64,000 bases of DNA from JAJRRL01 sp047404195 (lineage in GTDB: Bacteria > Pseudomonadota > Gammaproteobacteria > JAJRRL01). The position numbers and the translations under genes were made by a program. This document shows positions 48,399-56,148 of this stretch, piece after piece. The stretch is from positions 25,296-89,295 of the forward strand of contig JBDOIU010000010.1 of assembly GCA_047404195.1 (NCBI GenBank), read 5' to 3'. The notes beneath the pieces are model-generated. The model had not been told where the DNA came from. It did no database searches and saw only the letters and a list, made by a program, of their open reading frames with translations. Position 1 is the first letter of the stretch; each line of letters starts with the position of its first letter.

Positions 48399-50297
48399 TC
48401 AGCTGCGAGATCCGAATTGACTTTCTGCTGCATTATCGCCATCTTCGAGTAGCTTTCCCATTTGTTTTTGATAATTTCTAGCCGCTCTTCTAGGTGATAA
48501 GATTTTGATAATTCTTTGGTGAAGGAGCTGTGCTACTGGTCTTGATTGAGGATTCAGTGCTAAGATCTTCATGTTTCTGAGTAAGTCTTCACTGATGCTG
48601 GCATGAAACAATCCTAAGCTCACCAGTTTGGATGGTTCTTCAAGCAATGTTAGCACGTTATTGAACGCAGAACATAAGTCATCCTTGAATTCAAATGTAC
48701 AGTGAATGGCTGCTGTTTCCATTAATGTCAAAGCAATGGTATCTGTTTCGCGAGACAGTGTGGTTTTCGTTATCTGTGCACATAAACTTTCACCATACAT
48801 GCAAGCTTGAATAGCATGCCATTCAGGCGCAGTACCCATTCCGCGGTCATTTAGGTATTGAGTTATTTTAATTTTAAGAAGGTCAGGTATATTACGAACA
48901 GTCATGGTTAAGCTATTGATATTTCCTTTCGCTATCCCAAATAGATCTGCACATATTTCACCGATGACGAAATCAGAATCATGCAGACATGACTCTAGCA
49001 ATGTTAACTCACGTATCGACTGGTCTGTTGACTGGAGGAGTCCTGTCATTCTGTCACGTATTTCATGAGGCAACTCTACAATTTGCATGTAGAGTTGACA
49101 TTTGTTTCGTTCAATACGTGCAAACCGCTGGCATTCTTCAAAGATGCTCTGCACAATTTCCTCGCGCTTGGATTCTATACTCGCAGCAGGAGAATGTGAT
49201 AATGCCCGTCTTGATTCACCTTCTTCAGAGGCTAGCAATTGTGGTCTTTCCTGTTGCAATCTGCAGTAGCAGTTGTATCTGAATGCAAGCTTCTGTATTG
49301 TCAATCTAATATCTGGTTCTGTATGCTCAGCAGCTGCGCTCGATTCTGCATGCTTTCTGTCTACCACTGCAGTTCCCGCCTGAGTCTCAGTAAACTCAGC
49401 GAAACTCACAAGTTGTTGTTCAAGAATTTCTGGGTGAACAATCCAGCAGCAAAATAGCATTCCAAGATAAGGTAAACGCTCCTCTGTTGGGTTGTTGTCA
49501 GCAAGATGCTGTGTTAAACAGTATAACTGCCATGCAGGCACTGTTATTGAGACAGATTCATTTTTAAAAGTGAGTTGTGAATGAACCATTTGAGTCGTCG
49601 TTAATGCGAGTAGACGATTGAGGTCTTTACCAAATTCATAAAAAAACATTGGTGTGCTGGATGTTTGGTTGTGAATGTCAACGATTGTCTCAATAATACC
49701 CATTGTTTCACTGCTTGCGCTCATCTGTTCTTTTAGCACCGTTGCAATTGCGCTTTCTTGTATTGAGTCACCACGATCGAAGGTTGTTGATCGTTTTTCT
49801 TCTGTGTAGATTGTTGTGCGTGTGCATTTACCGATTGCTTGTAGCCTGCGCATGAAGGGGGTTTCAACTACAACACCATAATTGTTCACTGATTCTGTAG
49901 GGATAGATAAGCTACTTTGAGGCTGAATCAGTTCTTTTTTGGATGCATTGAATGATCCTGAGTGTTGTCGTAATTTCTGAGCGTTCGCAATGAACATTTC
50001 TGACATATCAGTAGTTTGTGTCACTCGTAGTGCGTCTTCAGTGTATTGAAATGTGTGTTGAATTCCCATCCCATCAACTGTCTCACTTTCAAAGTCTGCA
50101 ATAAGCCCATGCTGAAAAAACATTGCCTTATAAACGGCGTATACACCCCAAGGGCCCATAAGATCACCTTGCGACCATGAAAACGAATTAAATACCTTCA
50201 TCTCATGTGGTGTCAAAACCGCATCAGGGCGAAATAAGTTTCCCTTTGCAGTAACTTCTGTAACTGTATCTGGACTTGTCGATTTTGCTCTTTTCAT
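48399..50297 (-). CDS. unknown effector-like protein, paralog family member 3
   Basis: The 632-residue protein (from ATG 50297, which has GGGG upstream; an in-frame ATG at 50387 lacks a good site) begins MKRAKSTSPD. It carries WSQGDLMGPWG at Trp41, LTFKNESVSITVPAWQLYCLTQHLADN in the centre, and GLFHASISEDLLRNMKILAL near the C-terminus. It is the most divergent of the three and slightly longer. A PmrA-like direct repeat lies about 150 bases upstream, in the correct orientation. Function unknown; the combination suggests a secreted effector. Confidence 0.6.
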   Translation of the reverse strand: MKRAKSTSPDTVTEVTAKGNLFRPDAVLTPHEMKVFNSFSWSQGDLMGPWGVYAVYKAMFFQHGLIADFESETVDGMGIQHTFQYTEDALRVTQTTDMSEMFIANAQKLRQHSGSFNASKKELIQPQSSLSIPTESVNNYGVVVETPFMRRLQAIGKCTRTTIYTEEKRSTTFDRGDSIQESAIATVLKEQMSASSETMGIIETIVDIHNQTSSTPMFFYEFGKDLNRLLALTTTQMVHSQLTFKNESVSITVPAWQLYCLTQHLADNNPTEERLPYLGMLFCCWIVHPEILEQQLVSFAEFTETQAGTAVVDRKHAESSAAAEHTEPDIRLTIQKLAFRYNCYCRLQQERPQLLASEEGESRRALSHSPAASIESKREEIVQSIFEECQRFARIERNKCQLYMQIVELPHEIRDRMTGLLQSTDQSIRELTLLESCLHDSDFVIGEICADLFGIAKGNINSLTMTVRNIPDLLKIKITQYLNDRGMGTAPEWHAIQACMYGESLCAQITKTTLSRETDTIALTLMETAAIHCTFEFKDDLCSAFNNVLTLLEEPSKLVSLGLFHASISEDLLRNMKILALNPQSRPVAQLLHQRIIKILSPRRAARNYQKQMGKLLEDGDNAAESQFGSRS

Positions 50298-50449
50298 TGT
50301 ATTACCCCATTCAATTAACCTAACCACAATTTCCTTTTCTGACACTCTAATTATAGTCATTTTTATTGCAGTGTTCACTTTTTTCATATTTTGTAAGTAT
50401 CTGTTTCTCCGAGCTTATTGATATTAGTTAGAATTCATCTTTAATTCAG

Positions 50450-50469
50450 CGCATTAAGTCAATATTAAT
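50450..50469 (-). promoter_or_regulatory. PmrA-like direct repeat upstream of paralog 3
   Basis: On the minus strand ATTAATATT, 2 bases, CTTAATGCG keeps both TTAAT cores of the PmrA element at the exact 11-base period. The region also forms GTCAAT/ATTGAC dyad symmetry. It is the second such element in this island. Confidence 0.5.
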
Positions 50470-50918
50470 TGACACTGTTTGTTGGAAATGTTCGCAATAC
50501 CCATTTTGCTCTGGTGTAGTATGATTTGTTGTGATATTGCTGCTCGATCATCAATAAGGCTCTGAATATCATCATCATAATCTGACCTGTCATCTCAGGC
50601 CTTGATGTTTTATTCATATTGCACTCCGTGCTGGAATATAAAGTTTTCATCGTTTCGGTCTATTCATTCTTTCTGTTTGTGCTCAATGGCTTAATCTGTT
50701 TTTAGGCTTCACAATGCATCACTTTGTCTTAGACGGGCCCCCATTGTCAGCTTCAGTATGTGTTAAATTACCGAGCATGTTCTATATTGTGTATATGGGC
50801 CGCAGTTGTTGGGCTGTTAGCAGTAGGTTTTGTTAGCTGTTCTTGTTTTAGATGTGGAGCCTAATTGAATATATGGTGCAACATGAAAAAATGTATCTGT
50901 ACCAATAAGGAGGATCTT
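50470..50918. other. non-coding stretch
   Basis: About 450 bases without a supported gene. Small frames exist but have no ribosome site and no sensible protein. A good AAGGAGG site at its end belongs to the pseudogene at 50919. Confidence 0.4.
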
Positions 50919-51343
50919 ATGTAAGTCACACTCAAATACATATTACCATTCAGCATGATGTTGTCTGTTATTGCCAAACCTACTTTTGCAGAGGATGATC
51001 AAGGCAGTCCCCTAAATCCATGCCGCATAGATGATCAAGTACGAAAATTCCAGGCACAGTTTAGAACAGAATATATAAAGTACACTAATTCTTCTCAATT
51101 CGTGTGATTATGTATGATTTGCAAAATCGAGTCGGACAGCTTCGTGAATTATACAATCTTACAAACCCAACCTGTAATTCTTGTATCCAATATCATAATT
51201 GTGATCAATACTACCGGGATTTAGTCATGCATGGCAATGTTGCTAACTATGCACAAGATACCCCTAGGACCGGACAAGCTTTTACTTATTATAATCCTCC
51301 TGAAAACTGTAGTAATGTATGTTCTCCGCAGGATGATAGCTAA
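50919..51343 (+). pseudogene. decayed small secreted protein
   Basis: A strong AAGGAGG is followed by ATG and immediately an in-frame TAA. Continuing past this stop the frame encodes a textbook Sec signal peptide (VTLKYILPFSMMLSVIAKPTFA, cleavage before EDDQG), then a short mature part with one Cys. Near 51104 the frame closes, and an adjacent frame, open from 51104 to 51343, continues with a Cys-rich segment (NPTCNSCIQYHNCDQYY, later ENCSNVC). The likeliest reading is one secreted, disulfide-bonded protein of about 140 residues inactivated by a nonsense codon 2 and a frameshift. An alternative is a live short product from the internal ATG pair near 50955. Confidence 0.5.
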
Positions 51344-51359
51344 TCTCTCTTCATAATTT

Positions 51360-51899
51360 CTATATAGTAGTACTGCGAGCGACTTGAAGTGCTTGTATGA
51401 ACCAAGGTGTGAATGATAAATCTTGTGATGTGCTATTTAGTAGGGTGTCAATGTATTCCCATCGGTAGGCTTGTACTTCATCTGGGTTAGGTGATATAGC
51501 TATATCACTTGCTGTGATGGCAATGTATACGTGATCATACTCGTGCTCAATAAGGCCATTTGCACATTCTGTGCGATAAATAAAGTGTCCGGCATGCTGA
51601 CACTGCATGCTGAGTCCCATTTCTTCTTTCAGTCGTCTCTTGACAGCATCATCAGTGCTTTCTCCTGGTCGTGGGTGAGAGCAACATGTGTTAGACCATA
51701 GGCCACCACAGTGATATTTTTGTTCATGTCGTTGTTGTAGTAATGTCATCCATTGACCATGAGCATCTTGCTTGAGTACAAAAATGGAAAAAGCCCGATG
51801 CAGTAAACCTTCTTGATGTGCGATCAGTTTATCGCATGTGCCAATCTCGTGATCCGCTGTGTCAACCAGTATTACTTGGTCTTGGTCGGTGTTACTCAT
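51360..51899 (-). CDS. idi: isopentenyl-diphosphate delta-isomerase, type 1
   Basis: The 179-residue Nudix-fold enzyme interconverts IPP and DMAPP. HRAFSIFVL is the start of the core; the catalytic Cys is in WSNTCCSHPRPGES; RRLKEEMGL is the Nudix-like helix and IEHEYDHVY has the acidic metal/catalytic site. ATG 51899 follows GGAG; the longer frame is discarded. It overlaps the decarboxylase by 8 bases and closes the mevalonate cluster. Confidence 0.93.
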   Translation of the reverse strand: MSNTDQDQVILVDTADHEIGTCDKLIAHQEGLLHRAFSIFVLKQDAHGQWMTLLQQRHEQKYHCGGLWSNTCCSHPRPGESTDDAVKRRLKEEMGLSMQCQHAGHFIYRTECANGLIEHEYDHVYIAITASDIAISPNPDEVQAYRWEYIDTLLNSTSQDLSFTPWFIQALQVARSTTI

Positions 51900-52878
51900 G
51901 ATCAATTTCTCCAAAAGGGGCAATGATGCGCAGATTGGGCACTGTATTTTGAATGCTGACACTGTCTTGTTGTTCAAAGAGTAGTTTGATGTTTGGTCCA
52001 GCGTCCTGTGTAAAATAAATCTTTATTCCTGTGGCTCGACAGGCTCTCACGGCTTGTTTGACCGCATGGCTTTCAACCGTATCATAAACAATACTCGGCC
52101 AGGCGGCATGCATGCAGGCGTGCATGGCCATGGCATTGTGTTCGGCATGTTTGCCGAGTGTGTCGATACATTGCTTGTTGATGGCGCTTTTGATGGCAGC
52201 CAAGTCCCTCTCTACTTGCGCTGGCCATGATTGGTAAAGTGCGGCGGTTTGCATTGTTTGGCGCATTGCTGTGCGTGAACTGATTTTTTTTACATTCGTG
52301 TCAAGCATCACAATACCCAGTCTCAGCTTCGGCCAATGTGCAGGGATATGGCTAGCATAGCTGTCCATACCATCACTGCGTTCTCCGCGATGCCAGTGGT
52401 AAAATCCAGGTCCTAATGAGCGCGCAGCACTGCCACTACCGCATCTTGCTAAGATGGATCTCTCTTTATCGGTGAGTGGCCAATCGTACAGCTGGCGCAT
52501 TGCGTTCACTATGGACGCGTGACAGCTGGCGGAGGAGGCCAGGCCTGCAGCCATTGGAATATTAAATGTCAGTGATAAGGCATAGTAATGTGTTGTGACA
52601 CTGTGGAATGCATTGAGTACTTTAATGAGTCCTGCATAAGCTGCATGTTCTGTTGTGATGTTTTGTTGATTGATTTGAATTCTGTGCTGTTTACTACATA
52701 GTTTGATACATGCTTCGGTGCCCAACCCAGGTAGTGACACCGATAAACTATCAGTCACTGGTAGGTTGAGTGTTTCATCGCGTTTTCCCCAGTATTTGCA
52801 AAGTGCAATGTTGCTATCAGCCCAGGCATTGCTGGTTTCCATGGCTGCTTCATGCTGATATTGCTGTAGTATATTCAT
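51892..52878 (-). CDS. mvaD: diphosphomevalonate decarboxylase
   Basis: The 328-residue GHMP-superfamily enzyme converts mevalonate 5-diphosphate to IPP. Signature NIALCKYWGKRDETLNLP at the N-terminus, ATP-binding GLASSASCHASIV, GSGSAARSL and a C-terminal QDAGPNIKLL with the catalytic Asp. The start is in a TAATG overlap with the kinase stop (52878), so translation is coupled. Confidence 0.94.
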   Translation of the reverse strand: MNILQQYQHEAAMETSNAWADSNIALCKYWGKRDETLNLPVTDSLSVSLPGLGTEACIKLCSKQHRIQINQQNITTEHAAYAGLIKVLNAFHSVTTHYYALSLTFNIPMAAGLASSASCHASIVNAMRQLYDWPLTDKERSILARCGSGSAARSLGPGFYHWHRGERSDGMDSYASHIPAHWPKLRLGIVMLDTNVKKISSRTAMRQTMQTAALYQSWPAQVERDLAAIKSAINKQCIDTLGKHAEHNAMAMHACMHAAWPSIVYDTVESHAVKQAVRACRATGIKIYFTQDAGPNIKLLFEQQDSVSIQNTVPNLRIIAPFGEIDHE

Positions 52879-53819
52879 TACGCACTTCTGCATGATTGTA
52901 CTCCCAGGTGGCTGCAGGCTATTGATAATTTTCTTGCGCCCATTGCTGCTGATTGTGTTAATAGTTCTGCTTCTGCTTCATTTGTGTGGCCAAAAGCGAT
53001 TGCGCAATCGCCATAGCCAGCGCCAGATATTTTAGCACCATATAGGGTAGCTTGTGCATTTAAGTCATCTACGATGGCATTGAGCACATCCGTAGAGACA
53101 CCTCTTTGCACAAGGTAGCTCTGTGCTTGTTGCGTAGGTTTTAACAGCATTTCATATTTTTCGTTGGTAATGGCATGGCTGGCTTGCTGGACAAGTGTTG
53201 TAATGCCTGCTTGGTTTGTTTGTAACGTTTTGCCTTGCTCATTTTGTTTTTTGAGTGCATTTACTGTTGATGCTTTTGTGCCACTGTAAATCACTGTCAG
53301 CGGTATGCTCTTTGTGATTTGTTGCATTTTGAGTGGTTCTTTTTCAAAAAGAATGACCCCGCCTGTAATACTCGCCGCAAGGTCAGCACCTGATCCACTG
53401 CCTTGTGTCAACTGGATGACATCCATACCACAGTGCCATAAGGATTGTGCGGTGTAGGGTGCTCCGAGCATGTCATGCAGTGCTGCAAGGCATGCAACGG
53501 TAACTGCTGCAGAGCTACCCAGCCCCAGTTGATGTGAGAACGCTGCAGTAATGTCGATTTCAAAACCATGTCTGAGCTGCTCTTTGAGTTGTAGGATGCT
53601 CGCTAAAACCATTGTATGCGGCGATATGATTTCACAATTGGATACGGTTGTTTCTGTTCCTCCAAGTGCGCTGCGTATTATGATGCGCTCATCTTGTCGT
53701 TCTTTGATGCTAACAGTGATTCGGCGGTCAATGGCACACACCAATGCGGGTGCGCCTGTGACAACGGCATATTCGCCAAACAGCATTAGGCTGCCAGCAG
53801 CACTAGCTTGGTACAACAT
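52878..53819 (-). CDS. phosphomevalonate kinase (GHMP family)
   Basis: The 313-residue GHMP kinase has GSLMLFGEYAVVTGAPALVCAI (motif 1), LGLGSSAAVTVACLAAL (ATP loop) and KISGAGYGDCAIAFG (motif 3). Its place between the other kinase and mvaD indicates the second phosphorylation of mevalonate. The GEYAVVTGAPAL start also fits mevalonate kinase, so the two kinases could be swapped. ATG 53819 follows GGAGG; the start overlaps the upstream kinase by 17 bases. Confidence 0.82.
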   Translation of the reverse strand: MLYQASAAGSLMLFGEYAVVTGAPALVCAIDRRITVSIKERQDERIIIRSALGGTETTVSNCEIISPHTMVLASILQLKEQLRHGFEIDITAAFSHQLGLGSSAAVTVACLAALHDMLGAPYTAQSLWHCGMDVIQLTQGSGSGADLAASITGGVILFEKEPLKMQQITKSIPLTVIYSGTKASTVNALKKQNEQGKTLQTNQAGITTLVQQASHAITNEKYEMLLKPTQQAQSYLVQRGVSTDVLNAIVDDLNAQATLYGAKISGAGYGDCAIAFGHTNEAEAELLTQSAAMGARKLSIACSHLGVQSCRSA

Positions 53820-54861
53820 GACAGCCTCCATTGTCTAGCGCGATCGGGTATATTTGGAAGCAATATTTCTCGCATAAGTGATGCAGCTGGTGATGAATGT
53901 CATTACCGAGTAGCAATACCATACCACCATGATCCCCTGTGCTGCTCCCTGCGCCACATATTTTTCCGTATAAGCCAATCTGAGCGCAGTCATCAATAAA
54001 TTGCGTCACTTTTTTGGGTGTAGCACCAATCTGTTGTAGCAGTGTGTGGTTTTTTGCTAAGGCCATTTGTGCGTTTTCTAGCTGTTGATTGATGATGGCT
54101 GCTTTGAGCGCTTCTGTGACCTCTGTAAAGGCAAGTCGACATTCATGATCGAATGCATTTTGGCAGTGCATCACTGTTTCACCAGTTGTTGCCATTGGTT
54201 TGCCGGTGTGAATGAGATGCATTGACCAATTGCTTGGAAAATTCAGTGCATGGTATTGACTGCCGTTGAAATAGAGGCAACCTCCCTTTGTTACCAGATT
54301 CAGGTCAAGTCCACTTGAGCGACCATGTTGCAAGTTCTCTGATTCGATGCCGAGTTGTATGCGCTCGTTAATGCTCATTTTATGTGAGAGTAGTTCTGCA
54401 ACGGCTGTGATAACACCACTGACACTGGCGGCAGACGAACCCATGCCGCAGCCAACTGGAATGGACGATGTTGAGTGAATGCGCATGCCGCAAGGTAATT
54501 TTACAGAGAGTTTATCTAAGGCATTAATGACAGTGTAAATAGATAATGAGGAGGGGTTTTTGAGTACATCAGTGATCGGGCGAAGACCGCTGGTGAAATC
54601 TTTGTAATCCTTTTGAATGGTCTGCTTGAGTTGCCGCAACGCTTGCAGTGTCAATTGTCTTTTTGCGTTAATGCCCATGAGCTGGAATGAAAATCGCAGT
54701 AGCGTCATGGGTTCAATTTGCACTTCAAAATAGCGATTGACCGCAATGCCAATGGCCGGACAACCGTATAGGACGGCATGCTCTCCCGATAAAATAAGCT
54801 TGGCTGGTGCACGGGCTTTGACTGTTTTGGGTAACTTATTCAGGGCTGGCTTCACAGACAT
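53803..54861 (-). CDS. mevalonate kinase (GHMP family)
   Basis: The 352-residue kinase (from ATG 54861) has ARAPAKLILSGEHAVLYGCPAI (motif 1), PVGCGMGSSAASVSG (ATP loop) and KICGAGSSTGDHGGMV (motif 3). GEHAVLYG is the typical mevalonate kinase start. A C-terminal variant SSTGDHGG replaces the usual GGGC. It phosphorylates mevalonate in the cytosol. It overlaps mvaA by 26 bases. The alternative ATG 54918 would add 19 residues inside mvaA. Confidence 0.85.
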   Translation of the reverse strand: MSVKPALNKLPKTVKARAPAKLILSGEHAVLYGCPAIGIAVNRYFEVQIEPMTLLRFSFQLMGINAKRQLTLQALRQLKQTIQKDYKDFTSGLRPITDVLKNPSSLSIYTVINALDKLSVKLPCGMRIHSTSSIPVGCGMGSSAASVSGVITAVAELLSHKMSINERIQLGIESENLQHGRSSGLDLNLVTKGGCLYFNGSQYHALNFPSNWSMHLIHTGKPMATTGETVMHCQNAFDHECRLAFTEVTEALKAAIINQQLENAQMALAKNHTLLQQIGATPKKVTQFIDDCAQIGLYGKICGAGSSTGDHGGMVLLLGNDIHHQLHHLCEKYCFQIYPIALDNGGCHVVPS

Positions 54862-55906
54862 GTTCCTGGTATTGGGCGCTGCCGCGTTCGAAGGCTTTGT
54901 GAGTTCGCATGAGTTCACCAGGATTGGTTTGTGCAGCTAACAAGGACAGTTCACCACACAGAACAGTTGCGGCACAAATACTGGCAAGGCGATTTGCTGC
55001 GGCGCCGGGCGAGTCTGCGTGCTCACAACCCAATTGTTGCATATGCTCACAAACAAAGCCATGCGTTTTACCACTACCGACACTGCCAACGATGATGTTA
55101 GGTAATGATATTGCAAAGTACAAGCCTTCATCTCTCAGGTCCGTTGTCACAATACCCTGTGATCCTTCAACGACATTTGCTACATCCTGTCCGGTTGCTA
55201 AATAAAATGCACTGAGAATGTTGGCAAAGTGTGCATTGGCAGAGCATAAGCTGCCGGCGATGATTGAGCCTAGATGATTCTTTTTATGATTGAGCGCATG
55301 AATGGCGGCAGCGCTTGTTTTGAGGGTGCTTTGACAGATGTCTTCGGGAATCAATATTTCGGCAATAATGTGTTTTCCGCGCCCATGCAGGCTGTTGATT
55401 GCGGATACTTTTTTATCGACACAAATATTGCCTGAGATTGAGACGTAGCGCAGGCCTTGGAATTGTTCGCACAACCAGGTGAGCAGTTGCTCTGCTGCCA
55501 ATGTCACCATATTGTGTCCGGATGCATCACCGCTGGTGATACGAAGGCGGACGTAGAGTAGATTACCCACTATTCGGCAATGGATGTTATCGAGTTTGGC
55601 AAAGCGGCTGCTGGCTTCTATCACCTGTTGTAAGGCCTCTGTTTGCTGCTCAATCTGTTGTGCAACGGAGTGGCAGTAACGAGCAGATGGCCCTTCCAGG
55701 CAGATTGACCGGCTCATGCAGTTGTCTATCAGTGTTGTTTGGATGCCGCCACATTGCCTGGAAACTTTTGCACCACGATTGGTGGTTGGCCAGAGAGGCG
55801 TTTCATATGTCGCCAGTGGGACCATGATTTCATCATTCACGTCACCAATGAGTTTCAGCGGTCCAATATGCCTGAGTGGAATGCTGATATGGCTGCTGTT
55901 TGTCAT
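54836..55906 (-). CDS. mvaA: hydroxymethylglutaryl-CoA reductase
   Basis: The 356-residue catalytic domain reduces HMG-CoA to mevalonate. Catalytic Glu in ATYETPLWPTTNRG, DAxGxN in RITSGDASGHNMVT, Lys in CVDKKVSAINSLHGRGK, Asp in ATGQDVANVVEGSQG and His in the ADSPGAAANRLA region. The VDKK..GRGK signature is closer to class I (NADPH) enzymes, without a membrane anchor. ATG 55906 follows GGAG; a longer frame reaches 56044 without a good site. It is the first gene of the minus-strand operon mvaA-MK-PMK-mvaD-idi. Confidence 0.9.
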   Translation of the reverse strand: MTNSSHISIPLRHIGPLKLIGDVNDEIMVPLATYETPLWPTTNRGAKVSRQCGGIQTTLIDNCMSRSICLEGPSARYCHSVAQQIEQQTEALQQVIEASSRFAKLDNIHCRIVGNLLYVRLRITSGDASGHNMVTLAAEQLLTWLCEQFQGLRYVSISGNICVDKKVSAINSLHGRGKHIIAEILIPEDICQSTLKTSAAAIHALNHKKNHLGSIIAGSLCSANAHFANILSAFYLATGQDVANVVEGSQGIVTTDLRDEGLYFAISLPNIIVGSVGSGKTHGFVCEHMQQLGCEHADSPGAAANRLASICAATVLCGELSLLAAQTNPGELMRTHKAFERGSAQYQEHVCEASPE

Positions 55907-56148
55907 GTTTGTGGGCTCCAGTGAGTATGTGGTGTACATCTTGTTGCCAATCATACTCTCATTGTTTGCATTTTGCCAGTTTTGTGGGGCACATCTATGC
56001 GTTAAATTCAACCCGGTTATCCTGATTGTGCAAAAGTGCTGCAAAGGGCTGAATTTATGGCAGTTTTTTATTTTTATTTATGTACGGACATGCTAGACTG
56101 ATTGCATTTATTTTCACCATGCTGTTATCAGCGTAAGGAACCTTTATC

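Noticed and set aside
50465..50650. 61-codon minus-strand ORF upstream of paralog 3
   Set aside because: No ribosome site and no recognisable protein. Its 3' end overlaps the PmrA-like region.
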